From the NCBI GenBank assembly GCA_047967505.1, contig CM106539.1: 64,000 nt of DNA; one strand, given 5' to 3'. This DNA is from Dipteris shenzhenensis (Eukaryota; Polypodiophyta; Polypodiopsida; Gleicheniales). Position 1 is the first letter of the stretch. Every line of letters begins with the position of its first letter. A model generated the notes under the pieces. It saw only the letters and a program-made list of their open reading frames with translations, searched no databases and was not told the DNA's origin. This document shows positions 44,880-58,365 of the stretch, piece by piece. The translations under genes and the position numbers were made by a program.

Positions 44880-47045
44880 TCTCCCATCTCTCTCTCTCCT
44901 TCTCTCTCTCTCCTCTCTCTCCTCTCCTTCCCTCCATCCATCCCTCGACCCAATCCTCTCCTCCAACCTCCTTCCCTCCCCTCCCCTCCCTCCGCCGCCA
45001 AAACTCCTCCCTTCCCTCCGCTCTCCCTCCTTCCCCAAAATCCCTCTCCCCTCTTGCTACCCTTCCCCTCTCCCGTCGCCTAACCTCTTCCTCCCCTACC
45101 CCTTTTTCCCCCTACCCCCTTTTAACCTTCCTCCCTTTTCCCCACCCCCCTTGGCGACCCCCCCAACCTTTCCACCCTCTTCCCCACTCTCCCTTTGGCC
45201 CCCCCTCCCCGCTCCCTGGCGACCCCCCCCTCCTCTCACCCAGCTCCCCCTCCGCCCTCCCTGGGGCTGGCCGCCAGCCCCCCCCTCTCCTCACTCCCTG
45301 GGCTGGCGGCCGCGGCCGCCAGCCCCCCCCCCTCCTCTCACCCACCCCCCCCCCCTTCGCAACCCACCCATCCCCCCCCTTCACCCTCCCTGGCTGGCGG
45401 CCGCGGCCGCCAGCCCCCCCCCCCTCTCCTCTCTCCCCCTCCTCTCACCCAGCCCCCCCCCCCCCTCCTCTGACCCAGCCCCTCCCCCTCTTCACCCTCC
45501 CCCCCCCTTCCCAACCCACCCATCCCGCTCTTCACCCTCCCCCTCTTCACCCTCCCCCCCCCTTCCCAACTCACCCAGCCCCCCCCCCCTTCTCCTTCCT
45601 CTCTCCCTAGGCTGGCGGCCGCGGCCGCCAGCCCCCCCCCCTCCTCTCACCCACCCCCCACCCCTCCCCCCCTCCTCTCACCCAGCCCCTCCCCCTCTTC
45701 ACCCTCCCCCCCCCCCTTCCCAACCCACCCATCCCCCCCCCTTCACGCTCCCTGGCTGGCGGCCGGGGCCGCCAGCCCCCCCCCTCCTCTCACCCAGCCC
45801 CCCCCCCCTCTCCTTCCTCTCTCCCTAGGCTGGCGGCCGCGGCCGCCAACCCCCCCCCCTCACACTCCCGCCCCCCCTTCGCAACCCACCCATCCCCCCC
45901 CTTGACCCTCCCTGGCTGGCGGCCGCGGCCGCCAGCCCCCTCCCCCCCTCTCACCCAGGGGGGGTCTTCACCCTCCCCCCCCCCCCCCTCGCGACCCACC
46001 CATCCCCCCTTCACCACCCTCCCTGGCTGGCGGCCACGGCCGCCAGCCCCCCCCCCTTCCTCTCACCCAGCCCCCCCCCCCTCTCCTCTCACCCAACCCC
46101 TTCGCAACCCCCTCTCCTCTCTCCCTGGGCTGGCGGCCGCGGCCGCCAGCCCCCCCCCCTCCTCTCACCCAGCCCCCCTCTCTTTGCTCTCCCCCCCCCT
46201 TTCGAAACCCACCCTCCCTGGCTGGCGACCGCGGCCGCCAGCCCCCCCCTCCTCTCACCCAGTCCCCCCCTCTTCACCCGCCCCCCCCCTTTTGCAACCC
46301 CTCCCCCACCCCCCCTTCCCCCCCTCAGCCGCTCCCCCACCCTCCCGGGCTGGCGGCCGCTGCCGCTAGCCCCCCCTCTTCACCGCGCCCCCCCCTCCCC
46401 CTCTCAGCCGCGCCCCCCCTCCCTCCTCCCCCCCTTCAGCCGCTCCCTCACCCTCCCTGGCTGGCGGCCGCCAGCCCCCCCTCTTCACCCTCCCCCCCCC
46501 TCCCCCCCTCAGCCGCGCCCCCCTCCCTCCCCCTCTCCCCCCCTCTTCACCCGCCCCCCCCCTTTCGCAACCCCTCCCCCACGCCGCCTTCCCCCCCTCA
46601 GCCGCTCCCCCACCCTCCTGGGCTGGCGGCCGTGGCCGCCAGCCCCCCCTCTTCACCGCGCCCCCCCCCTCCCCCTCCTCCCCCCCTCCCCCCTCCCTCC
46701 TCCCCCCCTTCAGCCGCTCCCTCACCCTCCTTGGCTGGCGGCCGCGGCCGCCAGCCCCCCCTCTTCACCCTCCCCCCCCTCCCCCCCTCAGCCGCGCCCC
46801 CCTCCCTCCCCCTCTCAGCCGCTCCCCCCTCCTCTCAGCTGCGCCCCCCCCTCCCCCTCTCAGCCGCTCCCCCCTCCTCCTCTCAGCCTCCCCTCTGCAC
46901 CCACCCGCTTCCCTCCCACCCGCCGCGCCAGCCTCCCCTCCCACCCTCACACCCACCTCCCTCTTCGCCCCTTCTTCCCCTCCCTTCCTCCTCCCTCCCG
47001 TCCCACCCTCTTCCTCCCCTCCCTTCCTCCTCCCTCCCCTCCCCT
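44880..47045. repeat. C-rich array with 14 copies of a GC palindrome
   Basis: CCCCTCC-type DNA is studded with CTGGCGGCCGCGGCCGCCAG (perfect 20-bp palindrome, extending to 24) or near copies at about 45264 (shortened), 45303, 45393, 45613, 45755, 45831, 45916, 46026, 46131, 46222, 46351, 46461 (shortened), 46623 and 46735. Spacing is irregular. Around each copy the flank is CCCTCCCTGG and CCCCCCCC. The predicted Pro-rich or Gly/Arg-rich ORFs are by-products of composition. It lies in the proposed 5' intron of the Ulp1 gene. Confidence 0.93.
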
Positions 47046-47117
47046 GAACCTTTCTCTCTCTAATTTCTCTCTCTTCAAATTTTAAAAAAGAAACTAGAAA
47101 AAAAAGTTTGCAAGTAC

Positions 47118-47247
47118 CTGGAAACAGTTTGTAAGTTTGCTCTTTCTTGCTTTCTTGCTCTTCCTTCCTTGCTCTCTTGATCGTCCTTGCTTTCTTGCTT
47201 GAATGAAATGAGGGGAGAAGAATGAATGAAGGAAGACTATATATAAG
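47118..47247 (-). promoter_or_regulatory. Probable promoter and non-coding exon 1 of the Ulp1 gene
   Basis: On the minus strand CTTATATATAGTC (about 47235-47247) is a good TATA box. About 30 bp downstream begins a leader of about 95 nt ending TTTCCAG with donor GTACTTG (exon end 47118). Splicing to the acceptor at 41978 would give a 5.1-kb 5' UTR intron. This would place the start of transcription just beside the satellite array. Confidence 0.5.
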
Positions 47248-48034
47248 AAAAATTAGGTTTTCCTCCTCCTCTCCTATTGGCTTTCCATTCCTCCCCTCTC
47301 TCCTATTGGCTTTTCATTTATCTCCTCTCCCATTGGCTCCCATTACTCCCCCTCTCCTATTGAACCCCCATCCCTCATCCATTAGCCCTCCTCCCATCCA
47401 TCCATTTCTTCTTCCTCCCCATTGCCACCACTCCCATCCCACATTTCCACCACGTCCCATTTTCCAAAATCCCATATTTCCCCATCTCACCCTCCTCTTT
47501 TTCATCCCCTATTAACTTCCTCACTCATTTCACTCCCTTATTAGCCTACTCCCCTATTACCTTCCCCTCTCCCATTCCATTCTTCCCTCCCCACTCTCAC
47601 TTCCACTTCCCATTACTCACTTGGCATTTAAAAACTATTAATATATTATTATACTATTTTTTATACTAATTATCATACACCCTTATTACTTCCCTATCCT
47701 ATTCCACTCCTCCCTCCTCATTCCCACTTCCACTTCCCATTACTCACTTGCTACACACATTTGCAAACTATTAATATATTATTACATGATTTTTTATACT
47801 ATTTGTAAACTTACATATGGGCAAAATCACAGGTGTCAAAGCGATCCTATTGTGGTCATACAACAACTGTGCTTTTATTCAAGGGTATATTTATCCTCAT
47901 CAACAAGCTTATTTACTCAAGGTATGAAGTGCATAATTTGTGCACTAGGTGTTTACTTTGTGCCAAAATTGTTTGCCACACACACACACACATATACATA
48001 TACCGAGAATTTTCTAATATTATCGCATCTACAT
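47248..48034. other. No recognisable gene
   Basis: CCCATT/CTCCTATTGGCT-rich DNA with a partly duplicated segment around TTACTTCCCTATCCTATTCC (about 47590 and 47690), then a (CA)n tract at 47973-47988. Confidence 0.55.
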
Positions 48035-51000
48035 TTCTCCAATGGGCATAAAACTTTGTACACTCCTCAACCTAGGTCTTATTGACTTGCATACAAAGTG
48101 GTGCACCCATCTCATAAGTACTTGTTCGGATAACACACCTCCTATGTATTTTATGACGATTGTGCATAACACTAGGAACAAAATGGTGTATCATGTGAGA
48201 CAGACTATGCAAAGCATATCCAATGGACACAAGACTTTACACGTTCCTCAACCTAGGCAGTATTGACTTGTGTGCAAAGTGGCATCCCCATCCGATAAGT
48301 ACTTGTTTGAAAAATACACCTACGATCGTGTTTTTTGACGATTATGCATGACACTAAGGCAATAATGGTGTTTTATGCTTGATCGACAATGCAAAGCATA
48401 TCCGATGGGCACAATACTTTGCACACACCTTCAACTAGGTAGAATCGACTTACATGCAAAGTGGCATGCCCATCCCATAAGTGCTTGATCCTATAACATA
48501 CCTAGAAACGTGTTTTTTGACGGATGTGCATGACACTAGAGTAAAAATAGTATTTAATGCTCGATAGACCATGCAAAGGATATCCGATGGGCACAAAACT
48601 TTTCGTACGCCTCAACCTAGGTGGTATTGAAATGTTCTCAATGAGGCACACCCATCCGATAAGTACTTGGTCAGATAACACACCTAATGGCGTGTTTTTT
48701 TGTGAATGTGCATGTCATTAGGAAAAAAATGATGTATAATGCGTGATCGACCATGCAAATCATATCCGATGGTGACAATACTTTGCACGCACCTCAAAGT
48801 AGTTAAAACGGACTTACGTGCAAAGTGGAGCCCCCATATGATAAATATTTATTTGAATAACACACCTATGGCCGTGTTTTTATATGGTTGTGCATGACAC
48901 TAAGGCAAAAACGGTGTGTTATGCTTGATCGACAATGCAAAGCATATCCGATGGGCACGATACTTTGCACACACCTTCAACTAGGTGTAATTGACTTACA
49001 TGCAAAGTGGCACGCCCATCGCATAAGTGCTTGATCAGATAACACACCTAGCAGTGTGTTTTTTTACGAATGTGCATGGCACTAAGGCAAAAATGGAATT
49101 TAATGCTCGATCGACCATGCAAAGCATATCCGATGGGAACGATACTTTGCACACACCTTCAACTAGGTGGAATTGACTTACATGCAAAGTGGCATTCCCA
49201 TCGCATAAGTGCTTGATCGGATAACACACCTAGCAGCGTGTTTTTTTACGGATGTGCATGGCACTAAGGCAAAAATGGTATTTAATGCTCGATCGACCAT
49301 GCAAAGCATATCCGATGGGCATAATACTTTTCCTATACCTCAACCTAATTGTTATTAAAATGTTGTCAAAGAGGCACATCCATCCGATAAGTACTTGGTC
49401 AGATAACATACCCAAGGGCGTGTTTTTTTGCGGATGTGCATACCACTAGGGAAAAAATGGTGTATAATGCGTGATCGACCATGCAAATCATATCCGATGG
49501 TGACAATACTTTGCACGCACCTCAATGTACTTAAAACAGACTTGCGTTCAAAGTGGAGCCCCCATCTGATAAGTACTTATTTGAATAACACACCTATGGC
49601 CGTGTTTTTATATGATTGTGCATGACACTAAGGCAAAAACGGTGTGTTATGCTTGATCAACCATGCAAATCATATCCGAAGGTGACAATACTTTGCACAC
49701 ACCTCAAACTAGTTGAAACGGACTTACGTGCAAACTAGAGCCCCCATCCGATAAGTACTAGTTTGAATAACACATCTAGGACTGCGTTTTTTTACGAATG
49801 TGCATGACACTAAGATAAAAACGGTGTTTTATGCTTGATCGACAATGCAAATCATATCCGATGGGCACAATACTTTGCACACACCTTCAACTAGGTAAAA
49901 ATCGACTTACATGCAAAGTGGCATGCCCGTCCCATAAGTGCTTGATCCTATAACATACCTAGAAACGTGTTTTTTGACGGATGTGCATGACACTAGAGTA
50001 AAAATAGAATTTAATGCTCGATAGACCATGCAAAGGATATCCGATGGGCACAAAACTTTTCGTATGCCTCAACCTAGGTGGTATTGAAATGTTCTCAATG
50101 AGGCACACCCATCCCATAAGTACTTGGTCAGATAACACACCTAATGGCGTGTTTTTTTGTGAATGTGCATGTCATTAGGAAAAAAATGATGTATAATGCG
50201 TGATCGACCATGCAAATCATATCCGATGGTGACAATACTTTGCACGCACCTCAACGTAGTTAAAACGGACTTGCGTGCAAAGTGGAGGCCCCATCTGATA
50301 AGTATTTATTTGAATAACACACCTATGGCCGTGTTTTTATATGGTTGTGCATGACACTAAGGCAAAAACAGTGTGTTATGCTCGATCGACAATGCAAAGC
50401 ATATCCGATGGGCACAATACTTTGCACATACCTTTAACTAGGTGGAATTGACTTACATGCAAAGTGGCACGCCCATCGCATAAGTGCTTGATCAGATAAC
50501 ACACCTAGCAGCGTGTTTTTTTACGGATGTGCATGGCACTAAGGCAAAAATGGAATTTAATGCTCGATCGACCATGCAAAGCATATCCGATGGGCACGAT
50601 ACTTTGCACACACCTTCAACTAAGTGGAATTGACTTACATGCAAAGTGGCATTACCATCGCATAAGTGCTTGATCAGATAACACACCTAGCAGCGTGTTT
50701 TTTTACGGATGTGCATGGCACTAAGGCAAAAATTGAATTTAATGCTCGATCGACCATGCAAAGCATATCCGATGGGCACGATACTTTGCACACACCTTCA
50801 ACTAAGCGGAATTGACTTACATGCAAAGTGGCATTCCCATCGCATAAGTGTTGATCGGATAACACACCTAGCAGCGTGTTTTTTTACGGATGTGCATGGC
50901 ACTAAGGCAAAAATGGAATTTAATGCTCGATCGACCATGCAAAGCATATCCGATGGGCACGATACTTTGCACACACCTTCAACTAAGTGGAATTGACTTA

Positions 51001-54000
51001 CATGCAAAGTGGCATTCCCATCGCATAAGTGCTTGATCGGATAACACACCTAGCAGCGTGTTTTTTTACGGATGTGCATGGCACTAAGGCAAAAATGGAA
51101 TTTAATGCTCGATCGACCATGCAAAGCATATCCGATGGGCATAATACTTTACCTATACCTCAACTTAGGTTGTATTAAAATGTTGTCAAAGAGGCACACC
51201 CATCCGATAAGTACTTGGTCAGATAACATACCTAAGGGCGTGTTTTTTTGCGAATGTGCATACCACTAGGGAAAAAACGGTGTATAATGCGTGATCGACC
51301 ATGTAAATCATATCCGATGGTGACAATACTTTGCACCCACCTCAACATAGTTAAAACGGACTTGCGTACAAAGTGGAGGCCCCATCTGATAATTATTTAT
51401 TTGAATAACACACCTATGGCCGTGTTTTTATATGGTTGTGCATGACACTAAGGCAAAAACAGTGTGTTATGCTTGATCGACAATGCAAAGCATATCCGAT
51501 GGGCACAATACTTTGCACACACCTTCAACTAGGTGGAATTAACTTACATGCAAAGTGGCACGCCCATCGCATAAGTGCTTGATCAGATAACACACCTAGC
51601 AGCGTGTTTTTTTACGGATGTGCATGGCACTAAGGCAAAAATGGTATTTAATGCTTGATCCACCATGCAAAGCATATCCGATGGGCACAATACTTTGCAC
51701 ATACCTTTAAATAGGTGGAATTGACTTACATGCAAAGTGGCACGCCCATCGCATAAGTGCTTGATCAGATAACACACCTAGCAGCGTGTTTTTTTACGGA
51801 TGTGCATGGCACTAAGGCAAAAATGGAATTTAATGCTCGATCATATTCGATGGGCACGATACTTTGCACACACCTTCAACTAAGTGGAATTGACTTACAT
51901 GCAAAGTGGCATTCCCATCGCATAAGTGCTTGATCGGATAACACACCTAGCAGCGTGTTTTTTTACGGATGTGCATGGCACTAAGGCAAAAATGGAATTT
52001 AATGCTCGATCGACCATGCAAAGCATATCCGATGGGCATAATACTTTACCTATACCTCAACTTAGGTTGTATTAAAATGTTGTCAAAGAGGCACACCCAT
52101 CTGATAAGTACTTGGTCAGATAACATACCTAAGGGCGTGTTTTTTTGCGAATGTGCATGCCACTAGGGAAAAAACGGTGTATAATGCGTGATCGACCATG
52201 TAAATCATATCCGATGGTGACAATACTTTGCACGCACCTCAACGTAGTTAAAACGGACTTGTGTGCAAAGTGGAGGCCTCATCTGATAAGTATTTATTTG
52301 AATAACACACCTATGGCCGTGTTTTTATATGGTTGTGCATGACACTAAGGCAAAAACAGTGTGTTATGCTTGATCAACAATGCAAAGCATATCCGATGGG
52401 CACAATACTTTGCACACACCTTCAACTAGGTGGAATTAACTTACATGCAAAGTGGCACGCCCATCGCATAAGTGCTTGATCAGATAACACACCTAGCAGC
52501 GTATTTTTTTACGGATGTGCATGGCACTAAGGCAAAAATGGTATTTAATGCTCGATCAACCATGCAAAGCATATCCGATGGGCACAATACTTTGCAAATA
52601 CCTTTAACTAGGTGGAATTGACTTACATGCAAAGTGGCACGCCCATCCCATAAGTGCTTGATTGGATAACATACCTATCAGCGTGTTTTTTTACGGATGT
52701 GCATGAAACTAGAGCAAAAATAGTATTTAATGGTCGATCGACCATGCAAAGCATATCCGATGGGCACAATACTTTGCACACACCTTCAACTAGGTGGAAT
52801 TGACTTACATGACAAGTGGCACACCCATCGCATAAGTGCTTGATCAGATAACAAACGTAGAAGTGTGTTTTTTAACGGATGTGCATGGCACTAAGGCAAA
52901 AATGGTATTTAATGCTCGATCGACCATGCAAAGCATATCCGCGATTGGCACGATCCTTCAAATAGGTGGAATTGACTTACATGCAAAGTGGCATTCCCAT
53001 CGCATAAGTGCTTGATCGGATAACACACCTAGCAGCGTGTTTTTTTACGGATGTGCATGGCACTAAGGCAAAAATGGTATTTAATGCTCGATCGACCATG
53101 CAAAGCATATCCAATGGGTATAATACTTTTCCTATACTTCAACTTAGGTCGTATTAAAATGTTGTCAAAGAGGCACACCCATCCGATAAGTACTTGGTCA
53201 GATAACATACCTAAGGGCGTGTTTTTTTGCGGATGTGCATACCACTAGGGAAAAAACAGTGTATAATGCGTGATCAACCATGCAAATCATATCCGATGGT
53301 GACAATACTTTACACCTCAACCTAGTGGAAATGGACTTGCATGCAAATTGGAGCCCTTATCCGATAAGTACTAGTTTGAATAATACACCTAGGACCGTGT
53401 TTTTTCATGGTTGTGCATGACACCAAGGCAAAAACGGTGTCTTATGCTTGATCGACAATGCAAAGCATATCCGATGGGCACAATACTTTGCACACACCTT
53501 CAACTAGGTGGAATCGACTTACATGCAAAGTGGCACACCCATCCCATAAGTGCTTGATTGGATAACATACCTAGCAGCGTGTTTTTTGACGGAAGTGCAT
53601 GACACTAGAGTAAAAATAGTATTTAATACTCGATTGACCATGCAAAGGATATCTGATGGGCACAATACTTTTCACACACTTTCAACTAGGTGGAATTGAC
53701 TTACATGCAAAGTGGCATTCCCATCGCATAAGTGCTTGATCGGATAACACACCTAGGAGCGTGTTTTTTTACGGATGTGCATGGCACTAAGGCAAAAATG
53801 GTATTTACTGCTCGATCGACCATGCAAAGCATATCCGATGGGCATAATACTTTTCTCATACCTCAACCTAGGTGGTATTAAAATGTTGTCAAAGAGGCAC
53901 ACCCATCCGATAAGTACTTGGTCAGATAACATACCTAAGGGCGTGTTTTTTTGCGGATGTGCATACCACTAGGAAAAAAATGGTGTATAATGCGTGATCA

Positions 54001-57000
54001 ACCATGCAAATCATATCCGATGGTGACAATACTTTGCACACACCTCAACCTAGTGGAAACGGACTTGCATGCAAATTGGAGCCCTTATCCGATAAGTACT
54101 AGTTTGAATAACACATCTAGGACTGCGTTTTTTTACGAATGTGCATGACACTAAGATAAAAACGGTGTTTTATGCTTGATCGACAATGCAAAGCATATCC
54201 GATGGGCACAATACTTTGCACACACCTTCAACTAGGTGGAATCGACTTACATGCAAAGTGGCACGCCCATCCCATAAGTTCTTGATCGGATAACATACCT
54301 AGAAGCGTGTTTTTTGACGGATGTGCATGACACTAGAGCAAAAATAGTATTTAATGCTCGATCGACCATGCAAAGCATATCCGATGGGCACAAAACTTTT
54401 CGTATGCCTCAACCTAGGTGGTATTGAAATGTTCGCAATGAGGCACACCCATCCGATAAGTAATTGGTCAGATAACACACCTAGTAGCGTGTTTTTTTAC
54501 GGATGTGCATGGCACTAAGGCAAAAATGGTATTTAATGCTCGATCCACCATGCAAAGCATATCCGATGGGCACGATACTTTGCACACACCTTCAACTAGG
54601 TGGAATAGACTTATATACAAAGCGGCACGTGCATCCCATAAGTGCTTGATTGGATTACATACCTAGCAACGTGTTTTTTGACGGATGTGCATGACACTAG
54701 AGCAAAAATAGTATTTAATGCTCGATCGACCATGCAAAGCATATCCGATGGACACAAAACGTTTCTTACGCCTTAACCTAGGTGGTATTGAAATGTTCTC
54801 AATGAGGCACACCCATTCGATAAGTACTTGGTCAGATAACACACCTAATGGCGTGTATTTTTGCGGATGTGCATATCATTAGGAAAAAAATGGTGTATAA
54901 TGTGTGATCGACCATGCAAATCATATCCGATGGTGACAATACTTTGCACGCACCTCAATGTAGTTAAAACGGACTTGCGTGCAAAGTGGAGCCCCCATCT
55001 GATAAGTAATTATTTGAATAACACACCTATGGCCGTGTTTTTATATGGTTGTGCATGACACTAAGGCAAAAACAGTGTGTTATGCTTGATCGACAATGCA
55101 AAGCATATCCGATGGGCACAATACTTTGCACACACCTTCAACTAGGTGGAATTAACTTACATGCAAAGTGGCACGCCCATCGCATAAGTGCTTGATCAGA
55201 TAACACACCTAGCAGCGTATTTTTTTACGGATGTGCATGGCACTAAGGCAAAAATGGTATTTAATGCTCGATCAACCATGCAAAGCATATCCGATGGGCA
55301 CAATAATTTGCACATACCTTGAACTAGGTGGAATTGACTTACATGCAAAGTGGCACGCCCATCCCATAAGTGCTTGATTGGATAACATACCTATCAGCGT
55401 GTTTTTTTATGGATGTGCATGAAACTAGAGCAAAAATAGTATTTAATGGTCGATCGACCATGCAAAGCATATCCGATGGGCACAAAACTTTTCGTACGCC
55501 TCAACCTAGGTGGTATTGAAATGTTCTCAATGAGGCACACCCATCCGATAAGTACTTGGTCAAATAACACACCTAATGGCGTGTTTTTTTGCGGATGTGC
55601 ATATCATTAGGAAAAAAATGGTGTATAATGCGTGATCGACCATGCAAATCATATTCGATGGTGACAATACGTTGCATGCACCTCAACGTAGTTGAAACAA
55701 ACTTGCGTGCAAAGTGGATCCCCCATCTGATAAGTACTTATTTGAATATCACACCTATGGCCGTATTTTTATATGGTTGTGCATGACACTAAGGCAGAAA
55801 CGGTGTGTTATGCTCGATCGACAATACAAAGCATATCCGATGAACACAATACTTTGCACACACCTTCAACTAGGTGTAATTGACTTACATGCAAAGTGGT
55901 ACGCCCATCGCATAAGTGCTTGATCAGATAACACACCTAGCAGCGTGTTTTTTTACGGATGTGCATGGCACTAAGGCAAAAATGGTATTTAATGCTCGAT
56001 CGACCATGCAAAGCATATCCGATGGGCACGATACTTTGCACACACCTTCAACTAGCTAGAATCGACTTACATGCAAAGTGGCATGCCCATCCCATAAGTG
56101 CTTGATCCTATAACATACCTAGAAACGTGTTTTTTGACGGATGTGCATGACACTAGAGTAAAAATAGTATTTAATGCTCGATAGACCATGCAAAGGATAT
56201 CCGATGGGCACAAAACTTTTCGTACGCCTCAACCTAGGTGGTATTGAAATGTTCTCAATGAGGCACACCCATCCGATAAGTACTTGGTCAAATAACACAC
56301 CTAATGGCGTGTTTTTTTGCGGATGTGCATATCATTAGGAAAAAAATGGTGTATAATGCGTGATCGACCATGCAAATCATATTCGATGGTGACAATACGT
56401 TGCATGCACCTCAATGTAGTTGAAACGAACTTGCGTGCAAAGTGGATCCCCCATCTAATAAGTACTTATTTGAATATCACACCTATGGCCGTATTTTTAT
56501 ATGGTTGTGCATGACACTAAGGCAGAAACGGTGTGTTATGCTCGATCGACAATACAAAGCATATCCGATGAACACAATACTTTGCACACACCTTCAACTA
56601 GGTGTAATTGACTTACATGCAAAGTGGTACGCCCATCGCATAAGTGCTTGATCAGATAACACACCTAGCAGCGTGTTTTTTTACGGATGTGCATGGCACT
56701 AAGGCAAAAATGGTATTTAATGCTCGATCAACCATGCAAATCATATCGGATGGCCACGATAATTTGCACACATCTTCAACTAGGTGTAATTGACTCACAT
56801 GCAAAGTGGCATTCCCATTGCATAAGTTCTTGATCGGATAACACACCTAGCAGCGTGTTTTTTTACGAATGTGCATGGCACTAAGGCAAAAATGGTATTT
56901 AATGCTCGATCGACCATGCAAAGCATATCCGATGGGCATAATACTTTTCTTATACCTCAACCTAGGTGGTATTAAAATGTTGTCAAAGAGGTACACCCAT

Positions 57001-58250
57001 CCGATAAGTACTTGGTCAGATAACATACCTAAGGGCGTGTTTTTTTGCGGATGTGCATACCACTAGGGAAAAACGGTGTATAATGCGTGATCGACCATGC
57101 AAATCATATCTGATGGTGACAATACTTTGCACACACCTCAACCTAGTTGAAACAGACTTGTGTGCAAACTGGAGCCCCCATCCGATAAGTACTAGTCTGA
57201 ATAACACATCTAGGACTGCGTTTTTTGACGAATGTGCATGACACTAAGACAAAAACGGTGTTTTATGCTTGATCGACAATGCAAAGCATATCCGATGGGC
57301 ACAATACTTTGCACACACCTTCAACTAGGTAGAATCAACTTACATGCAAAGTGGCACGCCCATCCCATAAGTGCTTGATCATATAACATACCTAGCAGCG
57401 TGTTTTTTGACGGATGTGCATGACACTAGAGTAAAAATAGTATTTGATGCTCGATTGACCATGCAAAGGATATCCAATGGGCACAAAACTTTTTTTACGC
57501 CTCAACCTAGGTGGTATTGAAATGTTCTCAATGAGGCACACCCATCCGATAAGTACTTGGTCAGATAACACACCTAATGGCGTGTTTTTGTGCGAATGTG
57601 CATATCATTAGGGAAAAAATCGTGTATAATGCGTGATCGACCATGCAAATCATATCCGATGGTGACAATACTTTGCACGCACCTCAATGTAGTTAAAACG
57701 GACTTGCGTACAAAGTGGAGCCCCCATCTGATAAGTACTTATTTGAATAACACACCTATGGCCGTGTTTTTATATGGTTGTGCATGACAGTAAGGCAGAA
57801 ATAGTGTGTTATGCTTGATCGACAATGCAAAGCATATTGGATGGGCACAATACTTTGCACACACCTTCAACTAGGTGGAATTGACTTACATGCAAAGTGG
57901 CATTCCCATCGCATAAGTACTTGATCGGATAACACACCTAGCAGCGTGTTTTTTTTATGGATGTGCATGATAGGAGCAAAAATAGTATTTAATGCTCGAT
58001 GGACCATGCAAAGCATATCCGATGGGCACAACACTTTTTGTACACCTCAACTAGGTGGAATTGACTTACATGCAAAGTGGCACCCGCATCCCATTAGTGT
58101 TTGATTGGATAACGTACCTAGTAGGCTCATGTTTTTTTACGGATGTGCATGACACTAGAGCAAAAATAGTATTTAATGCTTGATTGACCATGCAAAGGAT
58201 AACTTGGCATGTCCATCTGATGAGTACTTGATCGGATAACTTCTCCCACT
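48035..58250. repeat. 182-bp satellite array of about 55 monomers, partly higher-order
   Basis: Every monomer shares a GCGTGTTTTTTT box, GGATGTGCATG, CACTA, TTTAATGCTCGATCGACCAT, GCAAAGCATATCCGATGGGC, ACAATACTTTGCACACACCT, GACTTACATGCAAAGTGG and CATAAGTGCTTGATC. Spacing is 181-182 bp. At least four variants recur: CACTAAGGC, CACTAGGGA, CACTAGAGT and ACGGTGTGTTATGC types. The copy at 55589 recurs nearly unchanged at 56317, 728 bp (4 x 182) away, so a four-monomer higher-order unit exists. Some distances (for example 49252 to 51072, 1820 bp) are exact multiples. The many 60-65-residue ORFs here are shadows of the repeat. Confidence 0.97.
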
Positions 58251-58365
58251 AATAAATTAAGTACTAATTAAAAATTATAATAAATAAGTAGATTATTAAA
58301 AAGAGACTAATATTTATGTAATTGTTGCCACTGCAGCTTGCTTGCGAAGGACTCTCACAAAGGAG

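Noticed and set aside
44852-47063. Pro-rich plus-strand and Gly/Arg-rich minus-strand ORFs
   Set aside because: Composition-driven open frames in the C-rich palindrome array, with no start context or splice support.
49035-57787. Many near-identical 60-65-residue ORFs (MCMALRQKW..., MRMCIPLGKK...)
   Set aside because: They follow the 182-bp satellite period on both strands. The monomer can be read open by chance.
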